A stretch of DNA of 20,809 nucleotides from NCBI GenBank assembly GCA_039029535.1, contig JBCCFW010000141.1:1-20809 (forward strand), written 5' to 3'. The stretch is from JBCCFW01 sp039029535 (lineage in GTDB: Bacteria > Acidobacteriota > JBCCFW01). Numbering within the stretch: the stretch's first letter is position 1; each line of letters opens with the position of its first letter. Below, one piece after another: positions 1-9,400 of the stretch. The notes beneath the pieces are model-generated. The model worked only from the letters and a program-made list of their open reading frames with translations, made no database searches and was not told where the DNA came from. The translations under genes and the position numbers were made by a program.

Positions 1-1048
1 CGGAGGCGTCGGACTCGCCCGCGCCGCGGTTGGTGCCGGAGACCGAGCTGTTGCCGTCGAAGAAGTTGCCCTGCCAGTCACCCGACACGTTGGCGAGGTA
101 GACCGCGCCGCCGAGCGCGCGGGAGTTGCAGGTGTCGAGGCTGCCGTCGAACGGGTCCTGGCAGTCCTGGTTGCCCGTGCCGTCGCAGAGGGCCGCCGGG
201 ATCGTGGTGGCGCCCTGGGCGACGTTGCCCGTGAAGGTGTTGCGGGCGGCGTTGATGACCGTCTGCCGGATGGCCGTCATGCTCGTGTTGTTGAAGTCGA
301 CGGCTGCGACCGCGCCACCGATGCCCGAGGAGTTCTCCATCGGGTCGCCGGTGCGGTTGTTCTCGAAGACGTTCTCGTTGAGCTCGACGTTGACCGGGTG
401 GAAGTCGGCGGTGGTCGGGCCCGTGGCGTAGCCGGCGATGTAGATGGCGCCGCCAGCGAAGAGGTGCTGGAACGACTCGTTGTCGCGGAAGACGTTGTTC
501 GAGATGGTCACTCGGTCGCAGTTCAGCAGCAGGATGGCGCCGCCGGAGCCGCCGAGATCACCGGAGGCCGTCATCCGCTGCGGGCGACCGTTGGTGAAGG
601 TGATGCCGCTCACCTCGATGTCGGTGTTCGAGGAGACGAAGATCGGCGGGTCGCCGGCCATCACGTTGGGGACGATGTCCAGGATGCGGTCCATGTCCAT
701 CGCGTCGATGACGGTCTCGAACGTGGCCGGGTCGCGGTTCGTCTCGGCGGTCGCGTCGTCACAGCCGATCGCGCCGACGTCGGCGGGGTTGTAACCGCCC
801 TTCACCGACACGTTCGAGAAGTCGATGACGAGGTTGAACTCGTTGTACATGCCGCCGGCGATGCGGACCTCGGTCGGCATGCCGGACCCGTCCATGCGAG
901 CCAGGTCGAGCGCCTCGGCGATCGTGCCCGGGCTGTCGCAGGCGCTGCCGTCACCCAGATCTCCAGGAGCGGCGTAGTAGATCTGCGCCCCGGCCGGTCC
1001 GGCGAGAAGCAGTGAGAGCGTGAGCAGGAGAGGGGCGACAACGCGCAT
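1..1048 (-). CDS. Secreted right-handed parallel beta-helix protein, C-terminus beyond window
   Basis: Reading from ATG at 1048-1046 the frame stays open to the window edge, giving 349 codons and no stop. Residues 1-21 form a Sec signal peptide (MRV, a leucine-rich core, then an AGA|Q cleavage site). The mature part opens with IYYAAPGD and continues with repeated turns of the type GGAIYI, NNVFRDN, ENVFENN, RNTFTGN, GGAVYL and GNFFDGN. These Asn-rich ladders are typical of right-handed beta-helix surface or secreted proteins. A GAGG Shine-Dalgarno sequence lies 5 bases before the ATG. The gene is the last on the strand, 156 bases after the methyltransferase gene, so it may have its own promoter. 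Substrate or role is unknown: the fold is used by adhesins, polysaccharide lyases and structural surface proteins, and no catalytic motif is visible. The C-terminal anchor or sorting domain is not in view. Confidence 0.85.
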   Translation of the reverse strand, partial: MRVVAPLLLTLSLLLAGPAGAQIYYAAPGDLGDGSACDSPGTIAEALDLARMDGSGMPTEVRIAGGMYNEFNLVIDFSNVSVKGGYNPADVGAIGCDDATAETNRDPATFETVIDAMDMDRILDIVPNVMAGDPPIFVSSNTDIEVSGITFTNGRPQRMTASGDLGGSGGAILLLNCDRVTISNNVFRDNESFQHLFAGGAIYIAGYATGPTTADFHPVNVELNENVFENNRTGDPMENSSGIGGAVAAVDFNNTSMTAIRQTVINAARNTFTGNVAQGATTIPAALCDGTGNQDCQDPFDGSLDTCNSRALGGAVYLANVSGDWQGNFFDGNSSVSGTNRGAGESDAS

Positions 1049-1115
1049 GGGCGCCTCGAAACAGCCGATCAGGCTTCGGTAAGGACGGGATGATCCCGGA
1101 TTGACCTTTTCGGAA

Positions 1116-1143
1116 CTTACACCGCGCTCTTCAAGGGGGTCAA
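1116..1143 (-). promoter_or_regulatory. Weak candidate promoter for the beta-helix gene
   Basis: On the minus strand TTGACC (1143-1138) is followed after 16 bases by TGTAAG (1121-1116). These match the sigma-70 consensus at five of six and four of six positions. The -10 side overlaps one arm of the long inverted repeat, so a regulator binding the repeat could block it. This is pattern matching only, and GC-rich genomes often have degenerate promoters. Confidence 0.25.
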
Positions 1144-1188
1144 GGTGCCGAGACGGCATTTCTTGCCGTTACGACAAGAGAGCGGTGT
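1119..1188. repeat. Nested inverted repeats between two genes
   Basis: Arms ACACCGCGCTCTT (1119-1131) and AAGAGAGCGGTGT (1176-1188) are inverted copies with one mismatch in 13 and a 44-base spacer. Inside the spacer two shorter hairpins compete: TGCCG-AGA-CGGCA (1146-1158) and ACGGCA-TTTCT-TGCCGT (1153-1169). A third imperfect palindrome covers 1161-1177. On the transcribed minus strand there is no T-run after the stems, so this is not a classical intrinsic terminator. It could still end or process the methyltransferase transcript, or be an operator for the downstream beta-helix gene. Confidence 0.55.
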
Positions 1189-1204
1189 TCATCTAAATGA
1201 CTGA

Positions 1205-3079
1205 TTACGTTCCGCTTGCCTCGGCCGGTTCCAGAAATCCTTCCAGAAGCTGGAGGGAGGCCCGGTAGCCCCCGAGCGGCGGCATCACGTAGACCCCCTG
1301 GACCAAGGGCCGACATGCTTCCAGGGCCTCACGGGCGATCGCGACTCCCTCTTGCCGGGCCTGATCTCCGGAGCCGGCGGCACGCATTCGGTCCCGAACG
1401 TCCTTCGGCACGCTCATCCCGGGGACCTCCTCGTGGAGGAACTCGGCGTTGCGATGCGAGGCCAGCGGGAGGATGCCCACGAGGGTCGGGATGCGGCAGT
1501 GGGCGGTGCGCTCGAGGAAGCGCTCGAGGAGGCTCACGTCGTAGACGGGCTGGGTCATGCAGGCCTCGGCGCCCGCCTCCACCTTGTACTCGAAGCGCCG
1601 GACTTCCTCGTCGAGGTTCACGGCGGCCGGGTTGGCCCCCACGGCGATGAGGAACTCTGACTGCCCGCCGATGGCGTTGCCGGCGGCGTCGCGGCCCTTG
1701 TTGAGCCGGGAGACGAGCTGCACCAGGCCGATGGCGTCGACGTCGAAGACGGCGGTGGCCATCGGGTAGTCCCCCATCCTCGGCGGGTCTCCGGTGATGC
1801 AGCAGAGGTTGCGCAGGCCCAGGGCGTGGGCCCCGATGAGGTCGGACTGCATCCCGAGGAGGTTCCGGTCCCGGCAGCAGAAATGGAGGATGGTCTCGAG
1901 GCCGACCTCCTGCTCGGCGAGGACGGCCAGCGCGGCGTTGCTCATCCGGGCCGTGGCGCGGGGGCCATCGGGGATGTTCATGGCGTCGACCCCGGCGGCC
2001 TTGAGCCGGCGGGCGACCTTGAGGGCCTTCTCTGGGCTGGTGCCGCGTGGGGCCGAGACCTCGACCGAGGCGACGAAGCGTCCGTCGGCCAGGCCCTGAG
2101 CCAGGCGGGACCGCTTCGCCAGGGGCACCGGCTCGACCTCGTTCTTCTCTTCCTTCTCGCGAAGCGGCGACACCTCGACGCGACCCGAGCGGGGCGTCGA
2201 GCTCAAGACAGCGTCCTTGAGCTTGTGGACGTGCTCCTCGGTCGTGCCGCAGCAGCCGCCGATGAGACCCATCGGGGCGGCCTTGAGGAAGCGCCGGGCG
2301 TACTTGCCCAGGTAGTCGGGCGAGCAGAGGTAGAGCAGCCGGCCCTCGACCACCTGAGGGATGCCGGCGTTGGGGTACACGGCGAAGGGGCCGTCGGCGA
2401 CTTGCGCCATCTTCTCGATGACGTCCAGCAACGGGGCCGGACCGACCGAGCAGTTGGCGCCGATGAGGTCGGCCCCCTCTTCCTGCAGGGCCTCGGCGAT
2501 CCGCTCGGGCCGCGTGCCGATGGGAGTCAGTCCCTTCTCGTCGAAGGTGGCGAGGGCGCCGACCGGCAGGTCGGGGGCGCCTTCCCGGGCACCGCGGAGA
2601 GCCTGCCTCAGCTCGTCGAGGCTGGAGAAGGTCTCCAGCAGGAGCATGTCGGCGCCGCCCTTGGCGAGGGCCTTGGCCTGGACCCGGAAGGCCTCGCGCG
2701 CCTCGTCGAGACCGGTGCGGCCGATGGGCTCGAGCGGCAGGCCGAGGGGCCCCATCGAGCCGGCGACCAGGACGTCGTCACCGGCGGCGCGGCGGGCGAG
2801 CTCGGCGGCGAGGATGTTGAACTCCTCGACCCTCGACTCGAGCCCGTGGGCGGCGAGGCGGAAGCGGTTGGCGCCGAAGCTGTTGGTCTCGAGGACCTCG
2901 GCCCCTGCGGCGACGTGCTGACGGTGGATGTCGACGACGAGGTCCGGCGAGGTGACGCAGAGCTCGTCGTAGCACTTGTTGATGAAGATGCCGCGGGCGT
3001 AGATGGCCGTGCCCATCGCGGCGTCGCCGACGAGGGGGCGCTCGGCCCAGCGGGCTCGGGGATCGCGGTTGGTGCTCAA
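1205..3079 (-). CDS. Bifunctional homocysteine S-methyltransferase / methylenetetrahydrofolate reductase (YitJ type)
   Basis: The 624-residue protein has two catalytic halves. Residues about 15-290 are a zinc homocysteine S-methyltransferase domain: DAAMGT at 19-24, Cys210 in GANCSVGP, and Cys276-Cys277 in GGCCGTT supply the three thiolate zinc ligands. Residues about 325-620 are a MetF-type flavin TIM barrel with EVSAPRG, FCCRDRN, ITGDPP and TQPVYD. By family knowledge the protein reduces 5,10-methylene-THF to 5-methyl-THF and transfers a methyl group to homocysteine. Length and layout match Bacillus YitJ. The first codon must be TTG (3079-3077): an in-frame TGA lies just upstream, and the next Met (residue 22) falls inside the conserved DAAMGT motif. 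No Shine-Dalgarno sequence is visible before the TTG, so translation may be weak. The protein is cytoplasmic. The methyl-donor preference of the first domain cannot be read from sequence. Confidence 0.93.
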   Translation of the reverse strand: MSTNRDPRARWAERPLVGDAAMGTAIYARGIFINKCYDELCVTSPDLVVDIHRQHVAAGAEVLETNSFGANRFRLAAHGLESRVEEFNILAAELARRAAGDDVLVAGSMGPLGLPLEPIGRTGLDEAREAFRVQAKALAKGGADMLLLETFSSLDELRQALRGAREGAPDLPVGALATFDEKGLTPIGTRPERIAEALQEEGADLIGANCSVGPAPLLDVIEKMAQVADGPFAVYPNAGIPQVVEGRLLYLCSPDYLGKYARRFLKAAPMGLIGGCCGTTEEHVHKLKDAVLSSTPRSGRVEVSPLREKEEKNEVEPVPLAKRSRLAQGLADGRFVASVEVSAPRGTSPEKALKVARRLKAAGVDAMNIPDGPRATARMSNAALAVLAEQEVGLETILHFCCRDRNLLGMQSDLIGAHALGLRNLCCITGDPPRMGDYPMATAVFDVDAIGLVQLVSRLNKGRDAAGNAIGGQSEFLIAVGANPAAVNLDEEVRRFEYKVEAGAEACMTQPVYDVSLLERFLERTAHCRIPTLVGILPLASHRNAEFLHEEVPGMSVPKDVRDRMRAAGSGDQARQEGVAIAREALEACRPLVQGVYVMPPLGGYRASLQLLEGFLEPAEASGT

Positions 3080-3186
3080 GGGAGGATCGCCGTGGTTCCG
3101 TCAACCTCGGGAGCATGCCACGGCGAGGAGAGCAGGGGCGAGCTTGGAGATCCAGATTCCTGGGCCGAACGACCCTGATGTCGCGT

Positions 3187-3477
3187 TCAACGAGTGAGCA
3201 TGCGTGTCAACTCCCCTGCCGCCGCCAGCTTGGCGACGGCAGCCACGATCGATTCTCGGCAGACTCGTTCGATGACGATCAGGTTCGTTTCGGTGAAGAC
3301 GAGATCCCTGGAGAGCTCGTCCGAGATGTCTTGCGACAGCCGAACGGGGTCATAGAACACCGGCGTGATGCACCGGCCATCGATGACGATCTCGAGGCCG
3401 GCGAACCACCCCTTTGACTCGATTTCCCACTCGCGGCTTTCGAACTCCTCGGGCCAATTGAGGGTGTATGGGGTCAT
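3187..3477 (-). CDS. Probable immunity protein of the Rhs toxin tip
   Basis: A 96-residue protein without signal peptide or membrane segment, so it should stay in the cytoplasm. Its ATG overlaps the TGA stop of the Rhs gene (ATGA, 3477-3474), an arrangement that couples translation of the two. A small gene directly after the variable tip of an Rhs protein is, by established knowledge of polymorphic toxin systems, usually the cognate immunity gene. Visible features are an aromatic N-terminus (TLNWPEEF), a central GWFAGLEI, FYDPVRL, and a C-terminal helix beginning NLIVIERV. I do not recognise the family and cannot name an Imm class. GC is about 60% by hand count, lower than the Rhs core. After its stop, 107 bases without a gene precede the methyltransferase gene; I see only a weak CCAG-GAAT-CTGG stem there and no convincing terminator. 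Confidence 0.75.
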   Translation of the reverse strand: MTPYTLNWPEEFESREWEIESKGWFAGLEIVIDGRCITPVFYDPVRLSQDISDELSRDLVFTETNLIVIERVCRESIVAAVAKLAAAGELTRMLTR

Positions 3478-6400
3478 TCTGGTGTGGTCTTGATCTCTTT
3501 CAACTTCTCTGCGTACTCGTCAGGAGTGAGCTTCACTTCCGGCTTGGGGACGATTTCATGGTGATGGGGATCGTTCCCTCTTTGGATGATTCTAAGCTGA
3601 TCGGGCACGCTTTCTTGATCGACCTTGTGAGGGTCGAAGCCCTTTGTCTTAACGCTGCCAGCGTTGTCGAATACAGAGACCCCGTGGGTGGGCTTGACGT
3701 GCCCGTTGGCGTCAGTCTTGTAGTCGACTCTTGGTCGCGGGGTGAAATCTGGCTCCTCACCGGGTTTCGCTCCGCGGTAGTAATCGACTTCACAGTCGTT
3801 GTGAACTCGAATGCCCATCCTCGTGATGGCGAACTCGTGAACACCGCCGACTTCCAGGTTGAAGACCGGGACCGGCTCGCCCAGCTCGCCCACGGTCCTG
3901 ACGGTCGTCGCACCCGCGGCGGTCTGCAATGACTCGCCGATCAGTAGCTCGCCAGCCAGCACCCAGGCTTGGCGGTCCAGCGAGTAGAACGGGTGGTCCG
4001 GCGTTGTCTGGATCGGCTCCGTCAGGCCCTCGACGTGGAGCGGGAGCACGGCCCTGTCGTAGACGAACCTCCCCGTGACCACGCTCTCTCCTGCCGTCGC
4101 GACGCGTGGGCAATCGCAGGGCTCGGCGTTCACCACCAGAGCGGCCCCCATCGCGAGGACACGGCTTTGCAAGGTGAGCCAACGACCGACCGCTGCTCCC
4201 TGGCTAGCCGCCCATTGACGGGTCCTGAGGAGGTCGATCCGAACGGGCTCGCCAGTGTCCGAGACCCCCTGCGTTTCGATCGCGAGGCAGCCGCCATTCG
4301 TGTCACCTTCATCGATGGCGGTGGACGAATGACGAACCCGGCCGACGTCACGACCGACGACGACGACCGCATCCCCGAGCTCGATCGCGTCGATGTCGAC
4401 GAGGCCCGTGGGCGTGAGCACGGGCGTGTCGGCGGCGAAGCACGTTTCCTTGACAGCATCCGCGTTCTTCCGCGCGAACTTGGCGCCCGCCTCGGCGATC
4501 TCGCCGATCGCCGCGACTCCACCGACCGCGACGTCACGAACGGCACGAACCGAGTCACGGGCGTCGAAGGCCTGCTCGGCCGCCACCACGTGGCTGGCAT
4601 CGGGATCGTAGGCACCCTGCTCGAGCAGGATGCGTCTCCCGGTGAGGCCCTCGATGGCGCGATCGGCTTCCACGAGATGCACGTCGGCGACCTGACTGAA
4701 ACCCTCCTTTGCCACCGGAAGTCCCACGTCCGGGAAGGTCATGGCTTCTTCGAAGGCATCGGCGATGCCGTCGCGCGTGGTATCCCACACGTCCCGCAGG
4801 AAGTCCCCGATGCCTTCCTCCTCCAGCCCCAGCGGATCCACCGCCGAGAGCGGATTGCTCCCCACGTAGGCGTAGCCGTTGCCCCAGTTCAGGTCGTCGC
4901 CCCAAAGCCCGATCGGATCCCGAGTGGTGAAGCGACCGATCCGGGGGTCGAGGTAACGGGCTCGGTTGTCGTACCAGCCGAGCTCCGGCTCCCAGCGACG
5001 ACCCGCGAAGAGGAAGGGGTTGCCGACGCTCGAGACCGACTCGACCGACGACCCGGCGGTGACGATGGGCCAGCCGTAGTCGTCGTAGTCGATCCGTTCC
5101 TGCACGTAACCGGAGTGGTCGGTGACGACCCGCGTGCTGGCGAGGTCGTCGCCGGAGAACCAGAGCTCCTCCCCGCCGATGTCGGCCTGCACGAGCGCGT
5201 CGAGACCCACGCCGTGCACGTAGGAGGCGAGCACCTCGCCGTCCGCGTCGTACTCCTCGATGACTTGGAGCTGGTCGTGGGCGCGATAGGTGGTGGTCGT
5301 CGTGCCCAGCTCCGTGACGTCCTTGCGGAAGACCCGGCCGAAGACGTCGCGGGAGAACTCGACCTCCCGGTCGCCGTTGTCACAACGAGCCCGGACCAGG
5401 CGGTTGCGGTAGTCGTGGTCGTAGGCACACTTGGCGGCCCTTTCGTTCCAAGAGGCGGCCTCCTGCCAGGAGGTGTTTCCCCGCAGGTCATGACGGGTCT
5501 TCCCGAAGGGCGTCGACGTGTACTCGTTGAGCTGGAAGTCGGCCGGTCCGCCCTCGTCGAGGGGCGTGGCATCCATGTAGTAGAGCCCCGGCGCTCCCCC
5601 GCCGATCGTGACGGAGCGACGGTTGTGGACGCCGTCGAGGTCGTAGACCGTCCCCACCGGCGTGGCCGAGCCCGACTGGATGGTCGAGGTCGTGAGCCGG
5701 TCGAAGGAGTCGTAGTCGTAGGTGCGTCGGACCCCGGTGCGCTGGTCGACGTCCTCAATGCGGTTCCCCGCCAGGTCCCACTCGTACTGGTGACCGCCGA
5801 TCGGGGTTTCCCAGCTCACGTGGTCGATGAGCTTGGCGCGGCCGGCTGCGTCGTAGGTGGTCGTGGTCCGCAGCCCCCTCCCCCGCAGGACCTGTTCCGG
5901 TCGCGAGCGACCGAGGTAGGAGTAGGTCGCGATGAAGCGCGGGTTCGGTGAGCGCTCCTCGATGCGGTAGACCTCGGACAGGGGGCCCGTCGCGGTGCGT
6001 GGCGTGATCTCCAGGACCCGGCCGCTCGGGTAGGTCTTCTCCCGGACGAGACCGTTGGCGTCCAGGACCTTCCTGACCGGGAAGCTCCGGCCGGTCGCCC
6101 GGTCCGAGACGGCCTCCCGGGTCATGCCGCCCAGCGAGTCGTAGGCCCTTTCGACCACCGAGTCGTCGTCGACGGCCTTCACGATCCGGTTCAGCCCGTC
6201 GTAGGAGTAGGACTCGATGGTCGTGTCGGGATCGGCGCCGCCGTCGCCGCTGCTCACGGACTTCGCGGTGAGCCGGTTGCCGATGTCGTGCCAGGACTGA
6301 CTCCTGGTGACGTCGTCCGGCTCCTGCGTGAACTGCTCGTTGCCGAAGACGTCGTGCAGGACGGTCCGGACGGTGCCGTCTTCGTAAGTCGTCGTTTCCA

Positions 6401-9400
6401 CGCGGCCGCGGTCGTCATGACCGTAGAGGGTCTCGTTCCCGTTCGCGTCGACCTGCGCCACGAGCCAGGACGCACCATTCCAGCGTTGCTCGGTGACGAT
6501 GGGCTGCTCCTCGGGAGGAGCCCCCGGTCTCGGGTGTCGCTCGGTGCGCAGCAGGCGGCCCAGGCCGTCGTAGCGCAGCTCGGTCTCGGTGCCCCGTGGC
6601 CCGACGGTGAGGGTGACGCGGCCGAGCGAGTCGTGATGGAAGCGGGTCAGGCCGCCGTCGGGGGCCTGGGTCCAGGTCCGGCGGGACAGGGCGTCGTAGC
6701 CGTGGGACCAGGTCCGGGTGGTGACCTCGCCGGTGAGATCGGAGATCGTGCGCTGGATCTCGAAGAGGACATTGTCGTTGGCGTCGTGGATCCACTCGGT
6801 CTCGTTGCCGAGGGGATCCCGGGTGAGACGTCGTCGTTCCTTGCCGTCGTAGTAGTGATCGGTCTCGTTGCCGTAGTGGTCGGTCTCCTGGAGCACGAGC
6901 GAGCAGCCGTAGCACCAGACCGTCTCCTGGTCGACCGTGCCGTCCTCGATCAGGGCGCCGCTCGTGGCGGTCGCGCAGGTCGGCTCGTCGTCGCCCAGGC
7001 CGTCGAGGACCGGGGAGCTCCCCAGGGTGTCGAAGAAGGCCTGGCTCGACCGCTCGTTCCTGCCGAGCGCGTCGAACTCGTGCTCGACGTGGCTCAGGCA
7101 CTTCGGGCTGCCCCTCCCGTCGTCGCCGACGATTTCCTCCGAGACGAGGCCGCCCCGCCAGTCGTAGCTCAGGTTCCGGACGGTGCCCGTCGGCTCGATG
7201 ACCCGCCGGAGCCGGTCGTGACCGTCGTACTTCATCGTCGTGATGCGGGGTTGCGAGGTCCCGGCGCCCACGACGGTGCGCGTGACGTTGCCGTTCCCGT
7301 CGTAGTCGGTCTGGGTCACGAGCTCGTGCTCGCTCGTGCCGAGGGCGCCGCAGGGGCCGCCGGTGATCTTGGGAGCCTCGGTCTGACGGTAGAGTCGTCC
7401 GAGGGCGTCGTACTCGAAGGCCGTGCGATCCCAGGGAGCGTCGCAACTCGTCGCTCCGCCCCGCCGGGTCTCGACGACCTGCCCGAACACGTTGTAGTCG
7501 TGCTGGATGGCCTGGTGCTGTCCGAGCGCGGTCGCGCGTCGCTCTTCCGTGAGCCGTCCTCGCCCGTCATGGTCCCAGTAGGTGATCCACCAGGGGTTCG
7601 TCGGCACGGCCCGGCCCTCGTGATCGAGGTTGTCGTGCGAGGAACGCACGACCCGTCCGCGACGGTCGTAGTGGTGCGCCGTGGAGATCCGGTAGGCGGG
7701 CAGCGGACCGTCGCCGTCGGGATCGATCTCGGGAGATCTCTCCTTCAGGAGCCAGCCCAGGACGTTGTACTCGAAGAGGGTCTCGTTCCCCATCGGGTCG
7801 GTGATGGAGCGGACGCGCAGCCCGTCGTCGTACTCGTAGCGGGTCACGTGCTCGAGACCGCCGACGTCGACGATGGTCTCCCTGAGCAAGCCCTTGGCCG
7901 GGCCCGACTCGTGGTAGAGGTGCTTGACCTCGGTGCCGCCCCCGCGGCTGTCGTCACCGAAGATGCCGTGAAGGCCGGCCACGGCCTCCGGGACTCGTGA
8001 GAGTCGCAAGCGGCCTTGCGCATCGGGCTCGGCTTCCACCTGGAGTATCGCGCCCAGGTCCGACCACCAGTCCTCCTCGGTCATGAAGGTCTCGTTGTAC
8101 CTCCGGAGGACATCGAGCACGCCGTCTTGATCCTTCGCGTTGTCGAAGTAGTACCTCGGCGGGTGCTCGTGCTCTCGCTCCCGCAGCACGACCCCGTGCG
8201 AGTCCGGGTAGACCCGGAGGTCGTCACAGCTACCGACCTGGTCGAAGTCGTACCAGTAGTTCGTCGCCAGCCTCGGCTGGTCAGCCTCCACCAGCCCGAA
8301 GTCCTCGGGTACGTGGGGGTCGTGCCACCAACGTTCCTCCGGCGGGAGAGGTGCGGCGAAGCGGTAGATCACCTCCGGCTTGCTGGAGAAGCGCTTCGGG
8401 AGACGACAGTTCATGGAGACCAGGCGCGGGTTGGGCCGGGGGTTGAGCTGGGCGATGGTGAAGCTGGCGACCTGGTTGCCGTTGGGATGCCGTCGGAAGC
8501 TCGCCTTGTTGGTGACGCCGCGGTGCTCGGTCCGCCAGACGTGGAACTCCGGATCGTCCGCGCGCAGTCGATCGGTGGGCAGGTTGTCGTCGGCGGTGGA
8601 AAGCTCGTCGGGGTCGGCGAGACCGTGGTAACGCCAGGTGGTCGTCTCCCGGCCGAGCACGTCCATGCCGTGACGGGAGACCCGGCCGTGGTCGTTGACG
8701 AAGACGTCGAGGGCCGCCTGTTGGGACAGCTGGCCGGGGATCCAGGCGCTGGGGACCTCCGGGTCCGGCGCCGCGGGGGTGTAGTGGTAGTGGATCTTCC
8801 GCGGGTCCGGCTCTTCCGGCGCGATGACTCGTCGGGCCAGACGACCCGGCAGGAGCACCGGGTAATCACGGTCATTCCCGCAGTCGCCATCGTCTTGCAA
8901 CTGCTCCGGCGTGAGCTCGACCTGGTCATCGTAGTAGGCGTTCTCGAAGACCAGGTGACCGTTCTCGTCACGGAGGGTGGCGAGACGGGCGACCGTGGGT
9001 CGGAAGTCGGCGTAGGGAGGCATGCCGTAGCCGTAACGACGCACGAGCCGCTCGGAGCTGCCCGACGGGAAGCCGAGGAGTCCCTCGACGGGAGGGCTGG
9101 TGACCGAGACCAACATGCCGGGCCAGCTGTCGCCCTCCGGGTAGACGGGCACGGGGTCCGAGTCCACCGGTCGGCCCAGGACGTCGTACTCGAACCAGTC
9201 GGCCTGGTACTCCCGGTGGTCGTACTCGTAGGTCCAGGTCGCGCCGTCCTGACGCTCGGCGCTCACCACCCGGTCGAACCAACAATCGCCCTGCCAGAGA
9301 CAACCACCGTAGGCGTTGGGGAAGCGACGCCACTCGAAGCTCAGGACCTCGCGACCTTCGCTGTCGAGCACCGCCGTGAGGTAGTCGCTCGGCGTCTTCG

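Noticed and set aside
1826..3178. Plus-strand open frame of 450 codons opposite the methyltransferase gene
   Set aside because: Antisense shadow; the minus strand has all zinc and flavin-domain motifs.
3798..4442. Full splicing intein or intein with homing endonuclease
   Set aside because: The domain is only about 215 residues, lacks an endonuclease motif, and the residue after HN is Asp, which cannot complete splicing.
3969..5951. Plus-strand open frame of 660 codons opposite the Rhs gene
   Set aside because: Val/Asp/Arg/Gly-rich antisense frame produced by high GC; the opposite strand has clear Rhs and Hint motifs.
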